Below, piece after piece: positions 15,388-22,272 of a DNA stretch of 22,272 nt. The notes under the pieces are model-generated. The model made no database searches and was not told the origin of the DNA. It was given only the letters and a program-made list of their open reading frames with translations. A program made the position numbers and the translations under genes. The first letter of the stretch is position 1. Each line of letters opens with the position of its first letter. This DNA comes from CAIWTU01 sp035686205 (GTDB lineage Bacteria > Desulfobacterota > Desulfuromonadia > Geobacterales > Geobacteraceae), in the NCBI GenBank assembly GCA_035686205.1, contig DASRZQ010000142.1, positions 1 to 22,272 on the forward strand, given 5' to 3'.

Positions 15388-15604
15388 GGTAAGCCTCCTT
15401 GAGTGTTTTCAGGATAATTTTATCCCGGAACGTGAATTTACCGCAAGCATTCAGTTTGTCCGCGATTTATCCGGAATCGCATAAAGCTCGGCCGGCGTGT
15501 CGGGGCCATTCGACGGCAGCCGATAAGGAGCGGGATAAAGGCTTGTATTCAAGCAATTCTCTTTGTTTCACCGGGTTCGACCGGCCGGTTTACCGGGGCC
15601 GGAT

Positions 15605-15634
15605 TTGACACGTATTCACAAAGAGATATATAAT
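15605..15634 (+). promoter_or_regulatory. Strong sigma-70 promoter
   Basis: A perfect TTGACA (15605–15610) and a perfect TATAAT (15629–15634) are separated by 18 bases. Transcription would start about 45 bases before the secreted-protein ATG. This is the best consensus promoter seen in the window and suggests high constitutive expression of the two small envelope proteins that follow. Confidence 0.85.
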
Positions 15635-15685
15635 TTGAAATATATGAATGAGAGGAATTAAGTTTGGTCATAAGGGGGTAGTAAA

Positions 15686-16126
15686 ATGACTAAATCGAAG
15701 GCAATTCTTTTGCTTTTGGCATCGGTATTTCTCCTGCCCGTCGCGGGTCGGGGTCCCGGCGCCTCGGCAGCCGAGAAAAGCGGGACGGAAACGGCCGACA
15801 AGATTAAAGAGATGCCGCTGCTGACCGGTTACACATGGCAGAAAATGAGCCAGGATGAAAAAGTTGCTTTCGTCTGGGGGATGGGACACGTCGCCACGAT
15901 GGAACGCGAAGCCGCAGAGAAGTACCCTGAACTGAAAAAGGAAAGTTTCGCGATGAAGCTGTGTTCGGGCATTGCCGGCATTCCGATGAACAGAATCATC
16001 GAGAATGTCGACGGCTATTACCGGGAAAATGCCGACAAGACCACGGAACCGGTAATAAAGGTGATCTGGGACAGGTTCGTTGTTCCCAGGCTCAAGACGG
16101 AGAGCGCGGATCTTCCGCCCAAATAA
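15686..16126 (+). CDS. Secreted hypothetical protein
   Basis: The 146-residue protein begins with a signal peptide (KAILLLLASVFLLPVAG, cleavage likely after ASA near residue 28). The mature part is helical, with YTWQKMSQDEKVAFVWGMGH, an internal cysteine in MKLCSGIAGIPMNRI, and a C-terminal EPVIKVIWDRFVVPRL. It should be periplasmic. I see no named family; a distant likeness to Rap1a-like immunity or stress proteins is possible but unproven. GGGGGT precedes the ATG, and a strong promoter lies upstream. The next gene, a lipoprotein, follows by 51 bases and is probably co-transcribed. Confidence 0.65.
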   Translation: MTKSKAILLLLASVFLLPVAGRGPGASAAEKSGTETADKIKEMPLLTGYTWQKMSQDEKVAFVWGMGHVATMEREAAEKYPELKKESFAMKLCSGIAGIPMNRIIENVDGYYRENADKTTEPVIKVIWDRFVVPRLKTESADLPPK

Positions 16127-16177
16127 ACGGGGCGAGGTCCATCCGGAAAGCATATGCCTGGAAGGAGAGGAGATAAT

Positions 16178-16408
16178 ATGAAAAAAGCCAGATTATTTAC
16201 GGCGGTTCTTTTAACCGTGTTCACGCTTGGATGCGCCGGCATGACTCCGACCCAGCAGCGTGCCCTGAGCGGCGGGGCGATAGGGGCCGCGGGCGGAGCG
16301 GCACTGGGCGCCATCGCTGGTGGCAGCGCGGCGGTTGGAGCGGCCATCGGCGGCGCCGCCGGTGTTCTTACCGGCACTCTCATAGGCGCATCGCAGCATC
16401 ACAGGTAA
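16178..16408 (+). CDS. Glycine-zipper lipoprotein
   Basis: The 76-residue product has a lipoprotein signal with lipobox TLGC; the cysteine would be lipidated and the protein anchored in the outer membrane. The mature part is a run of GAIGAAGGAALGAIAGG-like repeats, the glycine-zipper pattern of outer-membrane lipoproteins of the YMGG/17-kDa antigen type. The start at 16178 follows GGAGAGGAG; a longer frame from 16154 has no ribosome site and would bury the signal. A terminator follows. The role is probably structural or in envelope stress. Confidence 0.85.
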   Translation: MKKARLFTAVLLTVFTLGCAGMTPTQQRALSGGAIGAAGGAALGAIAGGSAAVGAAIGGAAGVLTGTLIGASQHHR

Positions 16409-16495
16409 CGGACCGTAAACTGCCTGTTGGAGTCTATACGGCCCCGCCGTGCGGGAAGCACCTGATTCCCGTTATCGGGCTTGACAATAGAAGAG

Positions 16496-16531
16496 AAAGG
16501 CCGCATGCCGCATTTGATGCGGCCTTTTTCT
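16496..16531 (+). terminator. Rho-independent terminator
   Basis: AAAGGCCGCAT (16496–16506) pairs with ATGCGGCCTTT (16517–16527). It has a ten-base loop and the right arm continues into a T run ending TTTTTCT. It closes the secreted protein–lipoprotein unit. Confidence 0.88.
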
Positions 16532-16607
16532 CTGGTATTCTGTTTACGTTTGACTTTATGAAATTGCGTCTTAAAATGCATTTCATATACGGCGAAATAA
16601 AGGAAAT

Positions 16608-17081
16608 ATGATGAGGGAAGCTGAAAAGACGACATACGGCGTGAGGTCTTTGAAGCAGGAGTTGTTGCAGGCGTGCAAGGCCATGCTGCCGGTCGTATGT
16701 TCCCACTATTTCGGATCACATGAGGGAGACAGGGTCATCGGAATTGCCGAAAGGGCAATCGCGAGGGCCGAAAAACGCATCCCTGATGGGACCGGACTGG
16801 TCCGTCCCGACAAAATGTCGGGCTGCTTCGGCAAGGTCGGCAAGCATTATGATTTCAAACTCAGGATCGACGGGGTCCACACGCTGGGCCGGGAGATCTA
16901 CCTTGAAGGTGAGGACCGCCTGGGGAGAAGAATGTTTATCCGCATTACGGATCAGGAAGAACCCGTGACGGTCGAAGCGGGAGAATCCGTTCTGCTAAGG
17001 GGCAAAATTCTTGCACACGACTTGTTGTTCGGGGTGCCCTTTACATTTATTGAACTGACTTCTGAAATAACCAAGATCTGA
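16608..17081 (+). CDS. Hypothetical cytosolic protein
   Basis: The 157-residue protein has a helical N-terminal half with one histidine and two cysteines (QACKAMLPVVCSHYFGSHEG) and a positively charged ERAIARAEKR helix. The second half alternates short strands (HYDFKLRIDG, RMFIRITDQE, SVLLRGKILA). It has no signal or membrane segment. Two ATG codons lie in tandem (16608 and 16611) behind AAGGAA, so the start could be either. I do not recognise a family. A bidirectional terminator separates it from the outer-membrane gene. Confidence 0.65.
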   Translation: MMREAEKTTYGVRSLKQELLQACKAMLPVVCSHYFGSHEGDRVIGIAERAIARAEKRIPDGTGLVRPDKMSGCFGKVGKHYDFKLRIDGVHTLGREIYLEGEDRLGRRMFIRITDQEEPVTVEAGESVLLRGKILAHDLLFGVPFTFIELTSEITKI

Positions 17082-17108
17082 CGGTACCGGGTTGATAAAA
17101 CGGATAAA

Positions 17109-17141
17109 AGCGCCGCTGTCGACATTATCGACAGCGGCGTT
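17109..17141. terminator. Bidirectional rho-independent terminator
   Basis: CGCCGCTGTCGA (17111–17122) pairs perfectly with TCGACAGCGGCG (17128–17139) around a five-base loop. T-rich bases follow on the plus strand (TTCCTGTTT) and on the minus strand (CTTTTATCC). It serves both convergent genes. Confidence 0.85.
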
Positions 17142-17164
17142 CCTGTTTGCGCTGGCAAATGGCT

Positions 17165-17851
17165 TCAGAATTTCAGCCTCAGCCCCACCACGCCGTTGTG
17201 GCTCTTCAGCTTGACATTGGAAGTGTTCAAAAAGCCGGAATTGAAAGTGGCATTGTCGGTCTCGAAATACCGGTATCCAACATCCACGGACATAAACGGG
17301 GTGAGGGCAAACTCCAGGCCGGCGCCAAGCTGCCAGGCGAATACGGTGTCATCGGCATCGGGGTACAGGTTAACACGTCCTGCAGGCGGCCTGCTGTCGA
17401 ACCCCGTAACGTTATCCATGTGCAATACGGCAAAGCCGATTCCGCCGCCAAGGTACGGGGTGATCGGGGACTGGTTGTGCAGGTCGACGAAGCCGTTGAC
17501 CATCACCGCAAGAGCTCCGAGACCTCCGTTTATATCCGTGAACTGGAAACCGCTCGGATTGTCGGTGACGTTTTTTATGTCAGAGAACCTGTAGGAAACC
17601 TCTCCTTCCAGTCGCACGAAGCCGAAATCAAACCCCGCCGTACCACCGGCATACACGCCAGTATCGAATTCAACATTTTCATAGAAGGTCCTGTTAACGT
17701 TTGAATCAAAGGTAGTCGCGTTTGTGTTGTTGGGGATGCTTGCCCCCGCGAAGAGGGACACGTACGGGCCGGGACGGGGAGGCGTCGCGGCACAGATTGA
17801 CGGGACCATGAAGATTGCCAGGACGGTGATAACGATCAGGCTGCTTTTCAT
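17165..17851 (-). CDS. Outer-membrane beta-barrel protein
   Basis: The 228-residue protein has a signal peptide (SLIVITVLAIFMVPSICA, cleavage near CAA). Alternating strands of a small eight-stranded barrel follow: GPYVSLFAGASIP, VYAGGTAGFDFGFVRLEGEV, ITPYLGGGIGFAVLHM, AWQLGAGLEFALTPFMSVDV and GYRYFET. It ends in VVGLRLKF with the C-terminal phenylalanine used by the BAM insertion machinery. The length fits OmpW/OmpX-like or OmpA-barrel families; no peptidoglycan-binding domain is present. AAGGAGG lies seven bases before the ATG. It is a single gene ending at a shared terminator. Confidence 0.85.
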   Translation of the reverse strand: MKSSLIVITVLAIFMVPSICAATPPRPGPYVSLFAGASIPNNTNATTFDSNVNRTFYENVEFDTGVYAGGTAGFDFGFVRLEGEVSYRFSDIKNVTDNPSGFQFTDINGGLGALAVMVNGFVDLHNQSPITPYLGGGIGFAVLHMDNVTGFDSRPPAGRVNLYPDADDTVFAWQLGAGLEFALTPFMSVDVGYRYFETDNATFNSGFLNTSNVKLKSHNGVVGLRLKF

Positions 17852-18034
17852 GACTGTACCTCCTTATTATTGCCGGAGCCGGTACCATGCCGGACTTCCG
17901 AGCATGAACACCCGGGGATGAGTCAGGCTCCCGTGGCTATACAAAACAGTTGCATATCCATAATCCGCGCATTCCTGAAAATAGAGGGAGCAGCCAGGGG
18001 TGCGAATGAGATCCGAATTGTCGGTAATCCGCGC

Positions 18035-18460
18035 TTACATGGCACCAGTCACCGGAGAAAGGGCCACCTGGTCGCCATCGTGCAGGACCGTGTCGGTCTC
18101 CGCTTCCCTCCCGTTCAGAAAGATGATCTTCACTGCCTCCAGGGGCAGGGAAAGCTTCTCGATCAGGTCGTGTACGGTGGCCCCTTCCGGCAGATCGTAA
18201 GGGGTGCTGCCCTTGTAGTCGCAGGTGTCCGCCTTAACCATCGTGGAAAAACATTTGACGTTGACCCTGATCGTGGGGTGTCCCTGTTCCGAGGTCGGCA
18301 TTCCGACAGCCTTTACGAAAAAAGATTTTGCCAGGCCGCATTGGGGGCAAACCCATGTGTCGGGTAGCTGTTCGAAAGGGGTTCCCGGCGGGATGCCCTG
18401 TGAGGGATCGCCGACCGCCGGATCGTATACATACTGGCATCTGCATTGGTATTTGTCCAT
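18035..18460 (-). CDS. Rubredoxin fused to a ubiquitin/MoaD-like domain
   Basis: Residues 1–52 form a rubredoxin, a small one-iron electron carrier: YVYDPAVGDP, GIPPGTPFEQLPDTWVCPQC and the second knuckle C38/C41 are typical. The first knuckle reads QCRCQY, so the ligands C6 and C8 are separated by one residue instead of two and the usual CG is CQ. Residues about 68–141 read as a beta-grasp domain of the MoaD/ThiS or Mut7-C ubiquitin type (TIRVNVKCFSTMV, PEGATVHDLIEKL, IIFLNGREAETDTVLHDGDQ). It ends TGAM, without the terminal GG used for thiocarboxylation. The ATG at 18460 follows AAGGAGC; an upstream TTG at 18478 is less likely. It lies 18 bases after the ferredoxin gene, in one operon. Confidence 0.88.
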   Translation of the reverse strand: MDKYQCRCQYVYDPAVGDPSQGIPPGTPFEQLPDTWVCPQCGLAKSFFVKAVGMPTSEQGHPTIRVNVKCFSTMVKADTCDYKGSTPYDLPEGATVHDLIEKLSLPLEAVKIIFLNGREAETDTVLHDGDQVALSPVTGAM

Positions 18461-18478
18461 TTCTTGCTCCTTCCTCAA

Positions 18479-18673
18479 TCACTCTTTCCAATGGATGCAT
18501 TCGACCGGACAGACGTCGATTGCCTCCGACTGGATCTGCTCTTCGGACGCTCCGTTAGGGTCGTAGCATTCCGCTTTCCCATTGTCGGCGTAACGGAATA
18601 CGCCCGGAACGTTGCTTACGCAAAGTCCGCAACTGATGCACACATCCTGGTCGACCCAAGGTATTTTTGCCAT
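18479..18673 (-). CDS. 4Fe-4S ferredoxin, Desulfovibrio monocluster type
   Basis: The 64-residue protein has the ligand pattern CISCGLC (C12, C15, C18) and a distant CP (C55), which binds one [4Fe-4S] cluster. The position that carries a fourth cysteine in two-cluster ferredoxins is valine (SNVPGVF), as in single-cluster proteins. Two extra cysteines (C36, C59) are not part of the usual set. It would carry low-potential electrons in the cytosol. The start at 18673 has GGAGG about five bases upstream; a longer frame starts at 18685. The rubredoxin fusion follows, and hcp1 is divergent. Confidence 0.92.
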   Translation of the reverse strand: MAKIPWVDQDVCISCGLCVSNVPGVFRYADNGKAECYDPNGASEEQIQSEAIDVCPVECIHWKE

Positions 18674-18896
18674 CTCTGCCTCCACCTCCCTTCGGAAAAG
18701 TAACAGTTTAAATTATAGCAGCATTGTGGCCGATTTCATTGCGGCACTGAAAGATTGGGACCCGTACTCAAGATTCCCTCCTGCCCGCGTCCTGAAATTT
18801 CTGTGGTGCCGATGATTGATGATTCGTTAATTTTAGATATAGTGTTGAAGTGTGCCGACGTGAACGATAAACGAAGGGATTAAGGAGGTAAAAGAA
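18674..18896. promoter_or_regulatory. Divergent promoter region between ferredoxin and hcp1
   Basis: On the plus strand TTGATG (18816–18821) and TATAGT (18838–18843), 16 bases apart, form a fair sigma-70 promoter for hcp1, with a predicted start near 18850. Unlike the region before the second hcp, no clear TTGA–N6–TCAA palindrome is present; the closest is TTGATGATTCGTTAA, which has a poor right half. Confidence 0.45.
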
Positions 18897-20549
18897 ATGT
18901 CAGAAATGTTTTGCAACCAATGTGAACAGGCCTCCAAAGGAGTGGGCTGCGATATCATGGGCGTCTGCGGCAAGAATCCCGAAGTGGCAGCGCTGCAGGA
19001 CCTTATGCTGTACGGCCTGAAAGGGATCGCCATTTATGCCGACAAGGCCCGCGAGTTCGGGGTAAAGGACGAGGAGATCGACCTCTTCATGTTCGAGGGT
19101 CTTTTCACCACCGTGACCAACGTGGACTTCGACCCCGTGCAGATTGCGGCCAAACTGCGCAAGTGCTTCGATCTCAAGGAAAAGGCCAGGGTCATGTATG
19201 AATCCGCCTGCCGTGAAAAAACCGGTAGTCAGGCGCCGAAGATTGATGAGGGCCCCGCCGCATGGGTGATTGCCGACAGCCTGGAAGGGCTGGTAAAGCA
19301 GGGACGCGAACAAGGGGTTAAGTCCCAGCACACAGACCCCGATATTCTTTCGGCGATAGAAATCGTCGTTTTCGGGCTCAAGGGGATGGCCGCCTATGCC
19401 GACCATGCATACGCTCTGGGCAAGAAGGATGAAGAGGTTTTCGCCTTCTACCATAAAGCCCTGGCGGCCACCGCCGACAAATCCAATGGCCTGATGGACT
19501 TCGTCGGCCTCGCCATGGAAATAGGAAAGATGAACCTGAAGGTAATGGGCATGTTGAACGAAGGACACGTGGAGCGCTTCGGCCACCCGGTCCCGACCAA
19601 GGTGCAGCTCGGAACAAGGAAAAACAAGGGAATCCTCGTTTCCGGCCACGACCTGCGCATGCTCGAGGAGCTCCTCAAGCAGACGGACGGGAAAGGGATC
19701 GACATTTACACCCACAGCGAAATGCTGCCGGCCCACGCCTACCCGGGGCTCAAGAAATACCGGCACCTGTACGGCAACTTCGGCGGCGCCTGGCAGGACC
19801 AGTTCAAGGAACTGCCCGATTTTCCCGGCGCGATCATCTTCAATACCAACTGCATCCAGCGTCCGGCCGACGCCTACAAGGATCGCCTGTTCACCTGGGG
19901 GCAGGTCGGCTGGCCCGGCGTCAAGCACATCGGCGCATGGGACTTCAGCGAGGTAATCGGCAAGGCTCTCGAATGTCCGGACCTTCCCGATGCGCCCGGC
20001 AAGGAGATACTGGTCGGCTTCGGCCACAATACGGTGCTGGGCGTAGCCGACAAGGTAATCGAGGCGGTGAAGGCCGGGGCGGTGAGGCGATTTTTCCTCA
20101 TCGGGGGCTGCGACGGCGCCAAGCCGGGCAGGAACTACTATACCGAGCTGGCGGAGAAGGTCCCGAAGGACTGTATAATCCTGACTCTCGCCTGCGGCAA
20201 GTACCGCTTCAACAAGCTGGAATTCGGCGAAATCGGCGGCATTCCGCGGCTCCTTGACGTGGGGCAGTGCAATGACGCCTACTCGGCGATCCAGATCGCC
20301 CTGGCCCTTGCCAATGCCTTCAACTGCGGGGTGAACGATCTCCCGTTGTCTCTGATCCTCTCCTGGTACGAGCAGAAGGCGCACGTCATCCTGCTCACGC
20401 TCCTCGCCCTTGGGATCAAGAACATCAAGATAGGCCCGGCACTGCCGGCCTACATCACCCCGAACGTCCTCAACTTCCTGGTCGAGAATTTCAATATCGG
20501 CCAGATCACTACTCCCGAGGCGGACCTCAAGGCCGCGCTGGGCGGCTGA
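18897..20549 (+). CDS. hcp: Hybrid cluster protein / hydroxylamine reductase, copy 1
   Basis: Hcp reduces hydroxylamine to ammonia in vitro, and in E. coli acts on nitric oxide and as an S-nitrosylase; it is a cytosolic stress protein of anaerobes. The 550-residue sequence is class I: N-terminal C6-x2-C9-x8-C18-x5-C24 for the cubane cluster. All eight hybrid-cluster ligands are found: H251 (SGHD), E275 (HSEMLPAH), C319 (NTNC), C405 (IGGCDG, the persulfide cysteine), C433 (LACGK), C458 (GQC), E492 and K494 (WYEQK). AAGGAGG lies eight bases before the ATG. It is divergent from ferredoxin and rubredoxin genes, its likely electron donors, and is followed by a terminator and a second hcp. Confidence 0.97.
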   Translation: MSEMFCNQCEQASKGVGCDIMGVCGKNPEVAALQDLMLYGLKGIAIYADKAREFGVKDEEIDLFMFEGLFTTVTNVDFDPVQIAAKLRKCFDLKEKARVMYESACREKTGSQAPKIDEGPAAWVIADSLEGLVKQGREQGVKSQHTDPDILSAIEIVVFGLKGMAAYADHAYALGKKDEEVFAFYHKALAATADKSNGLMDFVGLAMEIGKMNLKVMGMLNEGHVERFGHPVPTKVQLGTRKNKGILVSGHDLRMLEELLKQTDGKGIDIYTHSEMLPAHAYPGLKKYRHLYGNFGGAWQDQFKELPDFPGAIIFNTNCIQRPADAYKDRLFTWGQVGWPGVKHIGAWDFSEVIGKALECPDLPDAPGKEILVGFGHNTVLGVADKVIEAVKAGAVRRFFLIGGCDGAKPGRNYYTELAEKVPKDCIILTLACGKYRFNKLEFGEIGGIPRLLDVGQCNDAYSAIQIALALANAFNCGVNDLPLSLILSWYEQKAHVILLTLLALGIKNIKIGPALPAYITPNVLNFLVENFNIGQITTPEADLKAALGG

Positions 20550-20576
20550 CGCCCAAAACGGTACCGCGGATAACGG

Positions 20577-20607
20577 AAAAGGCGCCATGCGGTTGGCGCC
20601 TTTTTTT
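20577..20607 (+). terminator. Rho-independent terminator of hcp1
   Basis: AAAAGGCGCCA (20577–20587) pairs with TGGCGCCTTTT (20594–20604) around a six-base loop, and a run of seven T (20601–20607) is included. It separates transcription of hcp1 from the second hcp, which has its own promoter region. Confidence 0.92.
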
Positions 20608-20685
20608 ATTTGGTATTATCAAACTCAAGGATATTTCAACCGCACTAAAGTGTAAATAAAACTCCGCGAAACCAAATTCAAAAAA

Positions 20686-20701
20686 ATTGACTTGAATCAA
20701 T
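20686..20701 (+). promoter_or_regulatory. CRP/FNR-type (HcpR-like) binding palindrome
   Basis: ATTGACTTGAATCAAT is a near-perfect inverted repeat with the TTGA–N6–TCAA pattern of CRP/FNR-family regulators. A candidate -10 box TATTTT lies at 20723–20728, so transcription would start near 20735. The palindrome centre (20693.5) then sits at -41.5, the classic position for an FNR-type class II activator. HcpR, a CRP/FNR-family regulator, is known to control hcp genes in Deltaproteobacteria; which regulator binds here is inference. Confidence 0.65.
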
Positions 20702-20826
20702 GCCCGCCGACCGTGCTTCGGATATTTTGTCCCTGCGTCGGGAAAATCAAATCCCATCGCTAAAGCGGAACTGATCGACGGACACAATCAGTCCGGCAGC
20801 ATATAAAACCATGAGGAGGTTACACA

Positions 20827-22272
20827 ATGTTTTGTCATCAATGTGAACAGGCGGCCAGGGGAACAGGGTGTGAAGTTTCAGGTGTATGCGGCAAGATCCC
20901 GGAAGTATCGGACCTGCAGGACAACCTGCTGTACGGCCTGAAGGGCGTCGCATTTTTTGCCGACAAGGCGCGAGGGCTCGGCGCAAAAGACCCCGAAATC
21001 GACAGATTCGTCGTCGAGGGGCTGTTTGCCACGGTTACCAATGTCGATTTTGATCCGGCAAGGCTTAAAAAACTGATCGGCGACTGCGGCAAAATGATCG
21101 TCAAGGCCCAGTTGATGTACGAAAAGGCGGGAGGTGTTGAAAAACCGGGATTTCTCGCCAAGCTGAAGGCGTTTTTTTCCGACGCCGATACACCTGTGAC
21201 TAAGTTCACGGAAGGCCCCGGCTCCTGGACGCCTGCGGTCGACCTGGTGAAACAGGGCGGGCAGTTCGGCATCAAGACACTCCATGAAGACGCGGACATC
21301 CGCTCCGCCATCGAGATTCTCACCTACGGCCTGAAGGGCATGGCGGCATATGCCGATCACGTCCGGATCCTCGGCAAGGAAGACGAAGAAGTAAACGCCT
21401 TCTTCCACAAGGCCCTTGCCGCGACTACCGACAAGAACCTTGGACTCATGGATTACGTGGGTCTCTCCATGGAGTGCGGGAAGTTGAACCTGAAAGTAAT
21501 GGGGCTTCTGAACGAAGGCCACGTGGAACACTACGGTCACCCCGTACCGACCAAAGTCCAGCTCGGCACGAAAGCGGGCAAGGCGATCCTCGTCTCGGGT
21601 CACGACCTGCGCATGCTGGAAGAGCTCCTCAAGCAGACCGAGGGAAAAGGGATCAACATATACACCCACGGCGAGATGCTTCCCGCCCACGGTTACCCGG
21701 GTCTGAAGAAATACGCCCACCTCGCCGGCAACTTCGGCGGCGCATGGCAGGACCAGCAAAAGGAATTCCCAGATTTCCCCGGCGCCATCATCTTCAACAC
21801 CAACTGCATCCAGCGTCCTGCCGACTCCTACAAGGGACGACTCTTCACCTGGGGCACGGTCGCATGGCCGGGCATTCAGCACATTGACGGCTGGAATTTT
21901 TCGGCGGTGATCAAAAAGGCCCTTGAGCTTCCGGGCTTCCCGGATGCTCCGGGACAGGAGATTCTGGTGGGCTTCGGCCACAACGCGGTGCTGGGTGTCG
22001 CGGACAAGGTAATCGAGGCAGTAAAGGCGGGAGCCGTTAAACACTTCTTCCTCATCGGCGGCTGCGACGGCGCCAAGCCGGGCAGGAACTACTACACCGA
22101 GTTCGCGGAAAAAGTGCCCAAGGATTGCGTCATCCTTACCCTTGCCTGCGGCAAGTACAGATTCAACAAGCTGGAGTTCGGCGATATCGGCGGCATCCCG
22201 AGGCTTCTGGACATCGGCCAGTGCAACGACGCCTACTCGGCGATCCAGATCGCGGTGGCGCTTGCCGGAGCG
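20827..22272 (+). CDS. hcp: Hybrid cluster protein / hydroxylamine reductase, copy 2 (3' end missing)
   Basis: The frame is open to the window edge: 482 residues are visible and about 75–80 are missing. Class I cubane cysteines (C3, C6, C15, C21) are present, as are the hybrid-cluster blocks VSGHDLRM, THGEMLPAH, NTNCIQRP, IGGCDGAKPG, LACGKYRF and GQCNDAYS; the E/K pair of WYEQK lies beyond the edge. It is very similar to copy 1 through the catalytic half, at both protein and DNA level, but differs in the N-terminal helical domain, where it has an insertion (GFLAKLKAFFSDADTPVT). AGGAGGT lies six bases before the ATG. Its upstream region carries a CRP/FNR-type site, unlike copy 1. Confidence 0.96.
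   Translation, partial: MFCHQCEQAARGTGCEVSGVCGKIPEVSDLQDNLLYGLKGVAFFADKARGLGAKDPEIDRFVVEGLFATVTNVDFDPARLKKLIGDCGKMIVKAQLMYEKAGGVEKPGFLAKLKAFFSDADTPVTKFTEGPGSWTPAVDLVKQGGQFGIKTLHEDADIRSAIEILTYGLKGMAAYADHVRILGKEDEEVNAFFHKALAATTDKNLGLMDYVGLSMECGKLNLKVMGLLNEGHVEHYGHPVPTKVQLGTKAGKAILVSGHDLRMLEELLKQTEGKGINIYTHGEMLPAHGYPGLKKYAHLAGNFGGAWQDQQKEFPDFPGAIIFNTNCIQRPADSYKGRLFTWGTVAWPGIQHIDGWNFSAVIKKALELPGFPDAPGQEILVGFGHNAVLGVADKVIEAVKAGAVKHFFLIGGCDGAKPGRNYYTEFAEKVPKDCVILTLACGKYRFNKLEFGDIGGIPRLLDIGQCNDAYSAIQIAVALAGA

Noticed and set aside
16441..16458. Small CCCGC/GCGGG hairpin after the lipoprotein gene
   Set aside because: The stem is short with no T run; the terminator at 16496–16531 is far better.
18811..18835. 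FNR-type site before hcp1
   Set aside because: TTGATGATTCGTTAA has a good left half but a poor right half, and its position does not fit the candidate promoter as an activator site.
18900..20588. 562-codon open frame antisense to hcp1
   Set aside because: It mirrors the strongly biased codon use of hcp on the other strand, has no family likeness, and a similar antisense frame appears opposite hcp2 (20878–22044).

Overview
The window looks like a chromosomal segment of an anaerobic or microaerophilic Gram-negative bacterium, most likely a Geobacter-like member of the Desulfobacterota. This is inferred from gene content: a multihaem c-type cytochrome, a DUF4124/retropepsin-like protein, a MoxR–CoxE-like pair, an outer-membrane beta-barrel, and tandem hybrid cluster proteins beside a ferredoxin and a rubredoxin. 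No rRNA, tRNA or CRISPR array was seen.

Layout. 1–414 is the 3' end of a multihaem cytochrome. 550–8094 holds mostly single housekeeping or accessory genes in alternating orientation: an EamA transporter, a YbjN-like protein, a sirtuin, a PNPOx-like flavin protein, a clan AA aspartic protease, an RhlE-type RNA helicase with a long leader, a hotdog thioesterase, a GDSL esterase and a YjdF-like membrane protein. 8200–8625 is a scar region with a large imperfect palindrome, a start-less fragment resembling a tyrosine-recombinase N-terminus, and a short element bounded by GGGACGCCCA inverted repeats. It is followed by a chemoreceptor with a candidate sigma-28 promoter.

10240–13270 is an accessory island: a ccdAB toxin–antitoxin pair with a broken third cistron, a second GGGACGCCCA-bounded element, four small orphan genes (three encoding membrane proteins) on the minus strand, a decayed conserved gene with a second tail fragment, and a REP-like palindrome. 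13339–17851 returns to chromosomal genes: a MoxR ATPase/VWA pair, a secreted protein behind a strong promoter, a glycine-zipper lipoprotein, an orphan cytosolic protein and an outer-membrane barrel.

18035–22272 is the most coherent system. A minus-strand operon encodes a 4Fe-4S ferredoxin and a rubredoxin fused to a ubiquitin/MoaD-like domain. It is divergent from hcp1, which is followed by a terminator and a second hcp that runs off the window. The second hcp has a CRP/FNR-type palindrome centred 41.5 bases upstream of a predicted start site. By inference this is a nitrosative- or oxidative-stress module in which the small iron proteins feed electrons to Hcp. The rubredoxin is odd: its first metal knuckle is CxC instead of CxxC.
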